Below are positions 42,650-55,312 of a stretch of DNA of 64,000 nucleotides, piece by piece. The stretch comes from Corynespora cassiicola (taxonomy: Eukaryota > Ascomycota > Dothideomycetes > Pleosporales > Corynesporascaceae). Below the pieces are notes generated by a model. That model saw only the letters and a program-made list of their open reading frames with translations. It was not told the DNA's origin and ran no database searches. Every line of letters starts with the position of its first letter. Positions within the stretch are counted from its first letter, which is position 1. The translations under genes were made by a program, and so were the position numbers. The stretch spans positions 3,658,001 to 3,722,000 of the forward strand of contig JAEUWY010000002.1 of NCBI GenBank assembly GCA_022059125.1, written 5' to 3'.

Positions 42650-43997
42650 ATGCTCGACCCAGCCCCAATCCCCCTCAAGCCCACCCGCGGCACCTCCACC
42701 CCTCACCTCCTCCTCGTCCTCGCCCAACTCTTCTTCCTCTCCTCCCCCCCATTCCCCTTCCGCCGTCCCCTTGCAATAGCCACCCTCACCTCCCTCGCCC
42801 TATGGGCTCAACTTAGTCCCTGGACCCACAACCCGGGCCCCGCAAACTTCGCCGCCCTCGCCTGGCCCCACTGGCTGGCCACAATCGAGAAATTCCTGAA
42901 CCACACCCCCAACCCCGAATCCGCACTCTGGCCCGTGGACAAGGCCCCTGGAGTAGCCCTGACGTACCCGGCATTCGGGTGGCGCAAGGTTAAGTGGGCC
43001 GTGTCGCTGATTCTCAACCTGCGCGGGGTGAGGTACAACTTTCAGGTCAAGAACGTGCCGAAGGCGAGGTTTTGGGGGACGGAGAAGGGGGGCACGGTGA
43101 GGTTCTTAATGTGGCAGGCTTTGGAGTTGGGATGGTTTATGTTGGTTGGGGATTTGGTGGCGCAGTTGAGTGGGAGGTGGTTGTTTGCGCCCGCGGGGGC
43201 GGATAGCATGGAGCTTACGATTCGGGATGCGGACTGGAGGGTGAGCTTTGGGAAGGCTCTGGTTTTTGGTGCGGGGCCGTATTTTTTCATCAACATGCAG
43301 TACATCTTGGCTTCGATTGTCTGTGTGGCTACCGGTATCAACAGGCCTGAGGTAAGTTTTTTTTACGTTGCTCTATCCCATGTTCGATGCCTTGCATATT
43401 CAAGCTCACGGTTATTTTCTTAGGACTGGCCTCCTCTGTTTGGCCGTTTGGCAGAAGCTACCACCGTTCGCTCGTTTTGGGGGAAGTTCTGGCATCAGAT
43501 GATCCGCAAGGTAAGCCTGGTGTCCACTTATTTATGGAGACTGACAACTGACGTTAAAATCAAAGCCACTTACAGGGCTCACTGGTTCGCTAGTTGATGC
43601 TCTGGGTATCAAGCGTGGGACAAACACTTCTTCATACACTCAGCTATGGATTTCCTTCGCCATCTCGGGCGTTATGCATGCGGCATCTATGACTCTGATG
43701 CCATGCCCAGCCAATGTTCCCGAGTGGCATCGCTGGCGGGGGCTTCTTTTGTACTTCATGTGGCAAGCTTTGGCTATCACAACCGAAGATCTAGTCATGT
43801 ATTTGTGGCGCACTGCATTTGGTAGCAGCGGTAGGAGTTCCACGTGGAAGAACGTTATGGGTTATATGTGGGTTACTTGGTCGTTTTGGACATCGCTTCC
43901 ATGGGCAGCGGATGTTTTGTTGAAACTAAGAATGGGAGAGACATCACCGTTTCCAGGAACGGTATGGGGTTCATTTTTAGACAGGTTCCTTCAGTAG
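42650..43997 (+). CDS. Wax-synthase-type (MBOAT_2) O-acyltransferase B
   Basis: Polytopic membrane protein of 407 residues from exons 42650-43351, 43424-43510 and 43566-43997. Family motifs are LRGVRYNF (residues 124-131), DWPPLFGRLAEA followed by SFWGKFWHQMIRK, and SGVMHAASM with the conserved His at about 301. It belongs to the same family as acyltransferase A but is quite diverged (about 25 residues longer). It has a TCGGN3CCGA 132 bases upstream and is the last gene that looks part of the cluster. With acyltransferase A it would allow two ester groups, or two different acyl groups, on the product; this is inference. Confidence 0.85.
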
Positions 43998-45262
43998 GAG
44001 AAATAGATAATGTACGGATATGCCAATCGTGTTGGCACATCTTCGTCTTCGGCGAACTCGTCGCGGCAAAAATCTCGAGAAGCGCCTAGAGATATTTAAA
44101 AGCGAGGGAAATCTATGGTCACTCTGATTCTACAGAGCACAGCTCTTGTTTGTTTGTTATCTTAGATTCAATAAATTACCCATCATGAGATATGATATGA
44201 TCATGAGGGAACAGGATATTGGAGAGACTTTTCGCGGTGATATGGAAATGTTGAGTTGCATAACTCTCAAGAATAGTTCATGCATTTTTTTAGATATGCG
44301 TGACTAGGCATTATGCGTTCAGGCTGGTCGTAGACACATGTTCCACCTAATGGCAGATTCAAGGTGAACACCAACTGGGTTCGAGAGGTATGAACAAATT
44401 AAGCTAAGCTTGCTGTGAGTTTCGGTGCTGATATTTCATGCGCATAGAACTGAAATCTGGCGAATCTGAGGCTGTTCCATTCTTTATCAAATTCTTCTGC
44501 GCATGCAGATGTTGGAGAACAAAGGGCGATGAAGTTGTGATGCCACTTTTCCGAAGTTGGCCGAAGTACTACTCACCTAATTCCCTACACTAAACTTTAC
44601 CTAATTCGCCTTGCTTCTGTAGAATTGGACCGCGGACCGAAAGTCCCTTGGAGTTTACGTACAAAGAACAACGGATACTAACCACATTAGGAAGACCAAG
44701 CACATATCTTGCGTGTTACCCACTCCTATGAACAAATCCATCGAATTCTTGTCGCGGAGGAGGAATATGAGCAAGCTGTTTCCGCTCTCGTAGGTATTGC
44801 ATCGAGTTTTGGTTGCGCATTGTCGTACTACATCCATGTTGAGCGCCCCAGGAATTACCTGAATCGAGTTAGGCCGAGCTGTGATCACGACAATACACCG
44901 GCATCTTGTTTACGTCAGTTAGTCATTCGAAAGTATACGAAATAGCTCAGCCTTCTCCTTTTGCGTCGACATTGTCTAGTTTCCATTAGATTCAAGCCAG
45001 GAACTGGTGACTCGGGAGCCTCGACACCCGACTCTTTGAGTCAACCTCCAAGCGACGACAACATATCGGAGAGACAATCGACATTGACGCTTGGCTTCCA
45101 CTCCAGGTTAAAGAAGAAAAAAATTATTTTCTGGAATGAGTGATACCTTTCGTTGGCCTTCGGATAATTATGTTATAAATACCTGCATCCTAAGCTCCCT
45201 CAAACCCATCAGTTTGATCTGTACGCGTCGGTAACCACTTCATCCTTTCGGAGGCCTTTATT
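43998..45262. other. Intergenic stretch at the cluster's right border
   Basis: 1.26 kb with only short unsupported reading frames and no TCGGN3CCGA. It separates the metabolite cluster from ordinary genome. Confidence 0.5.
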
Positions 45263-48200
45263 ATGACTACCTCAGAGAAACCTCCAGGTGGCGACCTTGC
45301 CCTGCCACATATCTCTGGCCAGTCCAATAAACCCTTGTCTCTGCCACCACACTCAATTCCATACACTCAGGTACTGAGTGAACTTCATTCCAACGATACC
45401 GTCGGACTATCGAGCGAAGAGGCATCCAAGAGACTTTTGGAATATGGAACAAACGAGCTGGATCAAGGGGCTGGTGTTCAGCCGCTCAAAATTTTCGCCG
45501 AGCAAGTGTTCAACGCCATGACCATTGTCCTCCTCCTTGCCCTTGCTGCGAGCTTTGGCATACGGGCGTGGATCGAAGGCGGTATCCTAGGAGGCATTAT
45601 TGTCTTCAATATTTTTCTTGGATTCTTCCAAACACTCAAAGCTGAAAAGACCATCAACAGCCTCAAAACCTTGGGTAGCCCGATGGCGAACGTTTTGCGG
45701 GACGGTAAAACCATTACAATTCCGACTTCCGAGATTGTAGGTTGCTTAGTCATTCAAAGCATGCTGATGCTGATGCTAACGCTGACGTCAGGTACCTGGC
45801 GATGTTATCGACCTTCAGACCGGTGATTCCGTGCCTGCCGATATTCGCCTCATCTCATGCGTAAACCTAAAGTCCGATGAGGCGATGCTGACTGGCGAGT
45901 CTGTGCCTGTATTCAAGAATCCAAACTCTACCTACAAGCCCGATCTGGGCCCTGGAGATAGACTCAATGTGGTATACAGCTCGACCACTATCGTCGAAGG
46001 CCGGGGACGAGGTGTCGCCTTTGCCACTGGCATGTGCACGGAAATAGGCCTCATTGCCGGCGCATTGAATCAACGCTCGGAGAGGCGTGGCAAGAGGACG
46101 TGGTACACCATACTCGGAGACAAAACTGGAGAGTTTCTTGGTCTGACAGTGGGTACTCCGTTGCAGAAGAAGCTAGCCCAGCTCTTCCTCTGGCTCTTCG
46201 GTTTCGCAGTCATCTGCGCCATTATTGTCCTAGGAGCAAACAAATTCGAGTCAAGGAAAGATGTGGTAATCTATGCCGTTACGGTAGCTGTCGGCACCAT
46301 TCCCGTTTCTCTACTTCTCGTCTTGACTGTGACTATGGCGGCTGGAACAAAGAAGATGCTCGAGAGAAACGTCATGGTGCGGAATCTAAGTAGTCTGGAA
46401 GCCCTAGGCGGCGTCACTAGTAAGTCTCTGAGATCCCCACTGGCTGTTTTAGCGCTAACTTGGAACAAGACATATGTTCGGACAAGACAGGGACGATCAC
46501 ACAAGGCAGAATGGTAGTGAGGAGGTCCTGGGTTCCTGGCTTGGGAACATACTCTGTTAATGCAGGAAGCGATGTGCACAATCCTACTGCAGGCGAGGTT
46601 CAATTCTCGGAGCTTTCGTCACCTCAAAATGCAAGTGCCAGCCTTGCTACAATTGTACCTACAGACGAAGCATCGAGACATTCCCTACTGAGACAGTTCC
46701 TCAATGTAGCGTCGCTCGCCAACCTCGCCACGCTAGAACAGAGCTCTTCAGATGCCGAAAATCCCGGAGAATGGACCGCTCGTGGTGCCCCTACCGAGAT
46801 TGCGATTGAGGTGTTTGCAGGTCGCTTTGGGTGGAACAGAGCCACATTGGCACAAGGTCCGGAAGCTTCCTGGAACATCGTTGCCGAGTTTGCATTCGAC
46901 TCCACTATCAAGAGAATGTCTGTAATCGCCAAAAGTGTATCAACTGGTGAGCATTCGGTGTTCAGCAAAGGAGCAGTTGAACGCATTCTCGAAATCTGCG
47001 ATACGACCATTGACGGTGGCAATGAATCAGCATGTATACCTCTGACAGGTGGCATGCGCAGCGAGATACTTGCCAGCATGGAATCCATGGCCTCCCAGGG
47101 ACTGCGGGTTCTCGCTTTTGCCACCAAGCCCTACTCGGGAATCCTTCCTGACCCAGACATTGAAGATGAAGAGGGAGACGAGGTACCACGCGACATCGTC
47201 GAATGCAACCTTACTTTCCTCGGTCTGATAGGAATATACGATCCTCCGCGTCCCGAATCCTTACCCAGTGTCCTCGCATGCCACAAGGCCGGCATAACAG
47301 TGCACATGCTGACTGGCGACCATCCCCAAACAGCTCGGGCTATTGCTTCTGAAGTTGCCATCCTTCCTCAGGCGGATAGGATGCGTCTTCTGTCTGCCGA
47401 GACGGTAGAGACTATGGTCATGCCAGCTTCCCAATTCGACTCTCTGACAGACGCGCAGCTAGATTCCCTGCCTCAGCTTCCACTTGTAGTGGCCCGGTGC
47501 GCACCATCCACGAAAGTTCGGATGATTGAGGCACTGCACCGACGGGGGAGATACGTGGCCATGACGGGCGATGGCGTGAATGATAGCCCCAGTCTTTCTC
47601 GCTCAGATATTGGTATCGCCATGGGATCCGGCTCCGATGTTGCGAAGGAATCCTCCGATATCGTACTCGTCGACGATAATTTTGCGTCAATCCTCAACGC
47701 AGTCGAAGAAGGCCGCCGCATCTTTGACAATATTCAAAAGTTTATCTTGCATGTGCTGGCTGCCAACCTTGGATTCGTTGTTGCATTGCTAACGGGTCTC
47801 GCATTCAAAGACGCCAGTGGTACCAGCGTTTTCCAGCTCAGCCCAGTAGAGATTATCTGGATGCTAATGGCCACAGGGGCCTTTTGCGAGACGGGCCTGG
47901 GGTTCGAGATAGCAGTTCCAGACATTCTCAATCGGCCACCACAGAACTTGAAGTATGGAGTCTTCACACCAGAATTCTTTGCAGACATGCTAGTCTATGG
48001 CTTTCTCGAAGCTGCATGCATCCTCGGAACCTTCACGGTGGTCATATTTGGTTTCAACGGCGGAAATCTAGGCACGGAGTGCAACACTTCGTATTCGCCC
48101 GACTGTGAGGCGGTTTTCCGCGCTCGATCAACGTGCTATGCTGCTACTACCTGGGTCTTTCTTCTCTTCGCGTGGGAGCTGATTGACTCGCGCCGCTCAT

Positions 48201-48499
48201 TCTTCGACTTTGAGAAAGGTGTAAAACACTGGGCGAATCATTTGTGGGGAAACAAGTTTCTTTTCTTTGCTGTAACCTTGGTACTTGTCTTGGTGTTTCC
48301 GACGCTGTACATCCCCAAGCTGAATACAGTGGTGTTCTTTCATCTAGGTATCGGATGGGAGTGGGCAGTCGTCATTGTCGCGGTGGCTGGCTTCATGGGG
48401 GGCGCAGAGGCATGGAAATGGGCGAAAAGAGCATACTATAGGAGGCAGATGGTACTGACTGGAGATGCGCCAACTTCAGCTGGCGCGGACACTGTCTAA
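45263..48499 (+). CDS. P-type cation ATPase, ENA (type IID, Na+/K+ efflux) class
   Basis: Membrane pump of 1043 residues, exons 45263-45736, 45792-46419 and 46470-48499. LTGESVPV in the actuator domain is followed by the phosphorylation motif CSDKTGTITQGRM near 371, TGDHPQTARAIASEVAIL in the nucleotide domain and TGDGVNDSPSLSRSDIGIAMG at the hinge, with about ten membrane segments. The N-terminal ATPase domain (LLEYGTNEL) is typical. ENA-type pumps export sodium or potassium across the plasma membrane at high pH or salinity. It lies outside the TCGGN3CCGA regulon, so I take it as flanking genome. Ion choice is by family resemblance. Confidence 0.88.
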
Positions 48500-49837
48500 G
48501 GGGCGGTCAACATGTTTGATGACGTAATCGAACCATATCTGCACGTGTTTGGTCGTGGAAGGGAGGTGTCGGTCTTTCGAGGAATATCACAGTATACCGA
48601 AAATTTATCGTTGTACTCGAACGGTATAGGATTCCTTGTCAGTGACGCTCCCCTTGCGCATTTGATTGATACTCGCCTGCATCTCGCCACAAGATGCTCA
48701 TACAAATCACGTGATAAACCGAGTTCCGTCTTGTATCCCAGTCTTGCCTGCCCCAACCCTATCCTCATCACCCATGACCTGTTTCCTGAGCGGCCGGGAT
48801 CCGCGCCACCCTTGTGATATCCACACACGGTGACAGGCTGCAGCTGTAGGGTCTTCGCATTATGACTCTTCTGATGCCGCGGGCTTGTCTTCATGGACCG
48901 ACTCGAAAGTCACTCAGGACTCCATGCATCCCCCTCGTCGATTCTCTTCGCCCTCATTGATCTTCAGGGTACACACAGGATAATTTTCGGCCTCAGGGTG
49001 AAACTCGCAACGTCAGGCAGACAAGCATCCGAACCCAAATCCAGTCCGATGGCTCAGGAACGAACCCGAAGCGGCTATCCTGGGCGAACCACAGACAACC
49101 AACCCCCGACGACAAGAGGTCCATTTCGGAGCGGCCAGCAAGGCCGTCACTGGGCAGTATTCACGCGCGTCGCAATTGCACGGCGGAGCTTGGCGCAAGA
49201 CAGGGCGCAGGCGACGGCAATGGGGAAGCCGAACATCGTTATTTAAAGCATCAAATAGGGCGAGGGACAAACAAGCAGCACGAAAGATAAAGCCAGCAAA
49301 GCGGAGACGCAGTTTCTTTTCAAGCCTACATGAAGTAGAGCGGCGACCTTGGGCTCGACTCGGAATAGCTTGGCGCCACGTCTTTTGGGTGCTGAGGCTG
49401 GTGCTGACACTGCCGCCTAAAAATAGGGCAACTCTCTTTGATTGAGGGGCCACGGCACGGGACTGCCGCCACAAGAGCTTCTTTGGAGCGGCGGGTGAAC
49501 GGTGGCTCGAGGGAAAAAAAACCACAGTCGCATCGAGTCTTCTAATCTGGCTGGCTTGCAGCTGCATTTTGTTCTACAGCCCCTCTCGTTGGTTTGGTTT
49601 CGCCTTTCACAGTGGCTGACATCATGGGGCCGCCACGTGCATGACGTGTGCCCCATTTCAGCCAAGCTGTCGATCTAGACGTGACGATTTTCAGCTAACT
49701 AACATTTGCACCAGCCCCCAGCTGCCCGGCTCCGGAGTAAGCAGTTTATCAATCTCCCTGCCGCTCCCCTCTTTCGCACCTTTCCCCCCATCTCCACCCT
49801 CTTGAGACTTGAGACCCTTCTCACCAACATCCTCGCC
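48500..49837. other. Intergenic stretch and 5' region of the next gene
   Basis: 1.34 kb. Several open frames exist on both strands, but they are compositionally biased and match nothing I recognise. Confidence 0.4.
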
Positions 49838-50983
49838 ATGATGCGCAAGAAAGTCACCTACACGAACATCACCCCCATCCCGTCCTTCATCCCGCGCCAG
49901 CTCGCCATCGACATACTACACAGCCATGGCGAAATCATCGAATTAAACCCCCTCGTTCTCGGATACGAGGCTATCAAGGCACCGCGCGAGGCGCCCGCCG
50001 ACGAGTTCTACTCGACATGGTATGAGATCACCGAAAGGATACAATACATTCCCGGAATTGGGAAGCTTGGATCCGGTGTGATCAAGTTCAAGGGCTGCTT
50101 CCACGACATGCCCTGGGGGCTACAGACGCACACATATGCGCCGGCCAATGTGGACCTGCGAAACAAATGGCAAATCTGTGGCAATCAGCCGGGCGAGCCC
50201 CCTGAGACGCGCGAGCTGGGACTTGGCGCGCCGCCAGAGGGACTTTACTTGCGCGAGGACATCGAAATCAAGTGCAACATGACAATGGTCAGCTTTGTCA
50301 AGAAGGAAATGAAGGCGTCTTCAAAGATACTCGTCGAGAGGTTGATCAAGAAAGCCGAGCTCCTCGATTCGGGTGTCTTGCATGCAATGATGGAGGACGG
50401 CAAGCTGAAGACGGTCAACCCAGCAGATCGATCGCAGCACCCGAATCCCTCCCAGTCGCCACTCCCATCGCCAAAGCAGAATTACAACATGCCAATGTCA
50501 CCAATGCGATCGCCCACGTTTCCCCAGAACCAAGGCGGCCAGTACGTACCGCCCAACCATGCGCAGGGCCAGAACAATATTGTCATGGAACTCCCTGGGG
50601 ACTTCTACCATCCTCAGTCCTCGCCTGGTTTGCTTCAGCCCAACGATCATCGTTACTCTACTGGGACCGACCAGTCGGGACAGTCTCCGAACCCATCGGA
50701 TGGAAGGTGGTCGCAGGTGTCGAATGATTACCAAAGCTCCGTCAGCTCGCGACCGAGCTCGTACGCATCCGACGGCCTTCGCTCGCCCGGCCTAGACCAA
50801 AAGCAATTCGCAAGCGAGCTCCCGACCATGGAGGAGACGAGGGAGGAGCACGACGACGCGCGCAAGAGACTAGAAGGTCAACAGTATCCAGATCAAAAAT
50901 ACAGATATAACCCGCAAGACTACGCAAACACGCAGCAGTATTCTCAGCTCCCGCAATACACTCCTTATCGTCAAGGGATGTGA
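49838..50983 (+). CDS. Conserved fungal protein of unknown function (DUF7053-like N-terminal domain)
   Basis: Intronless frame of 381 residues from the ATG at 49838 (a second ATG follows immediately). Residues 1 to ~205 form a compact domain beginning KKVTYTNITPIPSFIP and including STWYEITERIQYIPG and GCFHDMPWGLQTH. I associate this with an ascomycete family annotated DUF7053 that may have a START-like lipid-binding shape. The C-terminal 170 residues are disordered, rich in Ser, Pro, Gln and Tyr. A role is not known. An upstream extension to 49706 is open but lacks domain features. It is not part of the cluster regulon. Confidence 0.6.
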   Translation: MMRKKVTYTNITPIPSFIPRQLAIDILHSHGEIIELNPLVLGYEAIKAPREAPADEFYSTWYEITERIQYIPGIGKLGSGVIKFKGCFHDMPWGLQTHTYAPANVDLRNKWQICGNQPGEPPETRELGLGAPPEGLYLREDIEIKCNMTMVSFVKKEMKASSKILVERLIKKAELLDSGVLHAMMEDGKLKTVNPADRSQHPNPSQSPLPSPKQNYNMPMSPMRSPTFPQNQGGQYVPPNHAQGQNNIVMELPGDFYHPQSSPGLLQPNDHRYSTGTDQSGQSPNPSDGRWSQVSNDYQSSVSSRPSSYASDGLRSPGLDQKQFASELPTMEETREEHDDARKRLEGQQYPDQKYRYNPQDYANTQQYSQLPQYTPYRQGM

Positions 50984-51565
50984 GCCACCATTCAACGACT
51001 AATGACCTGTTGATGATGGCGTTGGGTTGGTAATTAATTCGACTCGTGGAATGAGCGGACTTCGGCGTTATCGGCTTGGGACGAGATATCACAGCTGGCC
51101 GGAGCAAACGGTTACGAGCAGCGTTTGCCTTTTTTATTCTTATCGGACACGCAATTATTATGACGGTGTGCGCCTAGTACTCTGTGCCCCAATCCTGCAT
51201 CATACGTGTTGTGCGAACTGCCGTTTTCATTAACCTGCGTGCAGATCATGACACTTGGATCAACTTCCGGTTCACGCCATTGGCATCAGGTCCCCGATAA
51301 TGCATAATCCCACCAATGGCTACTTGTTTGCACCCCAATTTCTGTTGGTCATTCCGCGCTGGACGGTTGTACCGGCGCACTTCGCCTCCGCAGCTGTGGA
51401 GTCGAATAGGAGGGGACGAGAGGGGTGAATCGGCCCGTGTCGGATGGGCCAGTGGCTTCCCCAGACTACCCCAGAGGTCTTGTTCTTTTAAGCTTTCAAC
51501 GCCGGTGCTTGCCGTTGCTTCTACGCCCGAGTCCATACCAAACATTCACGACCATTAGCCCTACC
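50984..51565. other. Intergenic stretch
   Basis: 582 bases with no gene seen. It is the promoter of the following permease. Confidence 0.5.
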
Positions 51566-53237
51566 ATGACGGACAGCACACTTCGAGACAGCGAATTGAT
51601 TGGGGAAAAGGCCGAAACGGCGCGCGAGGAAGCGCTGCACCATGGAATGCTCAGTCCCGAGGAATTGGAAATCGAAAATAAGCTGCGCCGGAAGATTGAC
51701 ATTCGGATCATGCCTCTAGTGATTTTGGTCTATCTGATGTGAGGAGCCCTCGTCTCAGACAATGACATATCTCCGAGACATTGTTTGGAGTGCCTCACCT
51801 CAGCCTGAAATAGTACTGACGCCTGGTCTAGGAACTACATCGACCGAAACAACTATGCAGCCGCTAGACTACAAGGCCTTGAAGAGGACCTCGGCCTCAA
51901 AGGAGACGAATACCAAGTCGGTCTTTCGATCCTGTTTGTCGGGTACATTCTTATGCAAGTCCCGTCCAATCTGCTCCTGAATTATGTCGGTCGACCGTCG
52001 TGGTATCTGGGGTTCTTCACAGTCGCTTGGGGCTTGGTATCTGCTGTTACATCGCAAGTGAAGAGCTTCGGTGGCATCGTGGCATGCCGCCTGATTTTAG
52101 GAATCGTCGAGGCACCCTTCTTCGCCGGCGTCTTGTTCTATCTCAGCAAATGGTACACCAAGGAAGAGTTGGCGAAACGAAATGCCATCTTCTACAGCGG
52201 TTCGCTCATCAGCGGAGCCTTTGGAAATCTTATCGCAGCTGGAATTCTGAACGGTTTGGATGGTAGTCTGGACATGTCTGCGTGGCAATGGTATGGTCAG
52301 CTCGTTCCGGTGCTCATAAACGTCGCTAACCTAGCCCAGGCTCTACATCATTGAAGGTGTCATAACCGTTTTTATCGGCATCCTCGTCGCCCTCATCCTT
52401 CCCGACTTTCCTGATACCTGGCGTGCTTTATCTCCAGAGATGAAGAGTGTGGCAAACCGACGCCTTGCTCTCGACGCGGCCGAAGCCGATGTTGACGAAG
52501 CTGGTGGCATGTCACAAATCAAAGGCCTGAAGCTCGCATTCATGGACGTAAAAACATATATGCTTGCTCTCGCCTACATGGGTGTCACTGGCGCGGCCGG
52601 CTTTCAAAACTTCTTTCCATCCCTCACGAAAACGCTGGGCTATGGACAGGTGGTCTCGCTTCTTCTTGTCGCACCTCCATACGTCTTCATGGTCTTCTAC
52701 TCATTTGGACACTGTTACTTTTCCGACAAAATCGGCAACCGGTTCTGGTTCTTGACGTACCCTGTCTTCATCAGTATTGCCGGCTTCATCATCTTCATGA
52801 CCACCGACTCGTTCGGGCCGCGCTACTTCTCCTTCTTCCTCATGAACTTCGTCTTTGCGCAGAACGGCACCATATATGCCTGGATCTCGAACGCAATCCC
52901 CCGTCCACCAGCTAAGCGCGCCGCCGCCCTGGCCTTCATCAACTCCGTCGGCAACAGCGCCTCAATCTGGACACCATTCACCTACTGGCCCTCGTCCGCC
53001 CCGCACTACCGCCCCGCACTGGGGATTTGCATCGGGCTCGAGATCCTTGCACTCGCATGCTTCATCGCAATGAAGTTCTACCTCGAGCACCAAAACAGGC
53101 AACTGGAGAGGTTGGAGAACGAGAACACGGAGCTCGGGGAGCGGGATATGCGAAAGCTGCAAAAGACTGCCGAGTTTGAGGGCATCGATATCGCTGCGGC
53201 GCGGGTCATGCAGAAAGGGTACAGGTACATGATTTAA
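51566..53237 (+). CDS. MFS permease, Dal5/allantoate (anion:cation symporter) family
   Basis: Plasma-membrane transporter of 509 residues from exons 51566-51738, 51832-52290 and 52340-53237. The first loop NYIDRNNYAAARLQGLEEDL and the next segment ILMQVPSNLLLNYVGRPS are the hallmark of the fungal Dal5-type family, which imports allantoate, vitamins such as nicotinate, and other organic anions. About 12 membrane segments fit. A charged, coiled C-terminal tail is at about residues 460-500. No regulon site is upstream. The substrate cannot be named. Confidence 0.88.
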
Positions 53238-55253
53238 AGGGCTCAGATGATGAGGGGGAAAGTGGGTATTATGACTCTAGGCGTGGGGGAGTCAAGACGG
53301 GGGAGTGGGGCCTCGGTTTTCTTGTTCCGCGGCTTGGTTGGGGGAACGGGCCGACTAGGAGCTTGATTGGACTTGGACAGTTGATGATCATGAACACCAT
53401 GTGTGAGTATAGAATGTGGCCCGGGATAGTTTAGGATTTCGATGCCTTGTAAATCTATCTCACTCAGCAGTTTTTCGGTTAATTCTGTTGTCTGTTTCAT
53501 TGAATCATGGCCGCGCTCTGTTCATGCGTGGCGTCGTGCGAGAGTGCTACATGCTGTATGGCTCGCAACACACAACATGCATGTAAAGAGAAATGAAGAA
53601 TCTATAGCGAAAAGATGTGATGTGAAATCAATCAGGTCACTAAATCGCGACCCTCGCGACCTAAATTACTCAGGATTCTAAACAGGTTAGGGGCGATAAT
53701 AGCTGCTCTTCCTCGCGACCCTATGGCAATCAAGCCAATTTAAACCAATATCACTAACATTTAGTGCGTATTTCGCAGAGGCACCGTGCACATACAAAAT
53801 TAGCTTCTTTCTTTTCAGGTTAATTGCATACCCCAAACTAAGGAAACCAAGACCGTGGCTGACGAGGGCACTAAATCGTTTGGCATCATAGAGCCTCTTA
53901 AACTTGTGTGAATGTATCTGTTTCTTGATATCTAAATAATTCGGGCAGCTTCAGGAGCATGGAATGTAAGGCTTGTTTATAATTCATTCTATACTTGCTC
54001 TACTAAGGGTGTGAAACTACAATAATATTCTGCGGAATATATAGCTAGAGTGGGCATACACAGCAACAATAAGACAGAGACACACAACACGGTAGAGGCA
54101 CATGGCACGGCAAGAGATACCAAATGATGGAAACATTGTATGTATAGAGTGTATTTGTTGACTACTAGAACTATGAAATGGAAAAAGTATGGTGCGTCTC
54201 TTGCATTTGGTTCATCTCGTGTGAGACTATCCAGGAATCACCACGAGGAGGCGCAAGAGTCCGACTTCTGATTCCCGTCCTCCTCTTGCGATCGCCAGCA
54301 GCTAAAGCTGCTTCGATCCATTACCCTCGAGTCCGGATCCAAGGATTTCCAAGGCCAGGCCAGGGCCAGTTGGGACGAGGGCAAGCCAGGACTAAGGAGG
54401 GCCAGGGTCGAGGTCGAGATCGAGATCGAGGTAGCGCTACCCGAGGGAAGGGAGGTCTGTGGTGGCTTAGTTTCACAGGGGGGAGGGACAAACAAAGGAA
54501 AAGTAAAGTAGAGGATGCGTTGCCTCCGCACAGGCAGAGCGCGCGTTGAGGATCTAAAGGCCAGAGCATATGCGCGGAGCTATATGATGACAGCAGTAGA
54601 CACGTGGTCGGGACACCTCCCTAACTACGGCATAAGGTGACGAGCAAGCTCAAGTCGGGGTGCGGTGCGGGGCAAAAGAAGCAAAGAGGCTGAAGAGGAG
54701 GTAGGAGACTAGGAGGAAGACGTTTATATAGACACCTGCGGAACGGCCAAGGACGCTTAGATCAAGAATTATCTCGCTTATCTGTCGGTTAAACTCTGGC
54801 TTGTGTCTCGCTTAACTTTCCGTAGAACTGTGTAGAAAGTGTTGGAGGTTTTGGGCGTGGTTTGTAGTGAAAGCGTGGTGTTTGATATATGCCAAGACTC
54901 TTACTAGAAGCACAATCTGCGCACATTCTTACACTTAAATCTGTCTATAAAAGCCTAAAATAAAACCATTCATTGAGAATTGACAAGAACAGGAACGCTT
55001 TGGTAATAGAAAATATCTTCAAACAGTATCCAAAGTCCTATATGAATGAGAAGAGACCGTACAGCATGAAATGGAATAAAGACGACGAAGGTGCTGAAAA
55101 GAACTTCCAGAGTTTTTGATATTTGTAGCTAATTGTAATATTGCTTTATCAAAAGCCTTTTATATTCGAATAATACGGTTATTCGGGCTACTTTTACTCT
55201 TTGACCGGACCCTGATGAAGGCCTTCGTAGAGCAGCGGAAATACACAGGAAGC
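53238..55253. other. Gene-poor stretch
   Basis: About 2 kb, partly A-T rich. The region near 54320-54440 is a purine-rich, locally repetitive stretch that opens frames on both strands. Nothing convincing. Confidence 0.45.
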
Positions 55254-55312
55254 TTATGGTCTATGAATTCGCACCAGGAAATGCACATAACATCCGGAGA
55301 TGGAACTTTCTT

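Noticed and set aside
49013..49567. 184-residue minus-strand ORF upstream of the DUF7053-like gene
   Set aside because: Composition-driven, no motif, and overlapped by open frames on the other strand. Probably the 5' region of the next gene.
54178..54569. Overlapping ORFs on both strands near 54.3 kb
   Set aside because: They arise from a purine-rich, locally repetitive stretch; no family resemblance.
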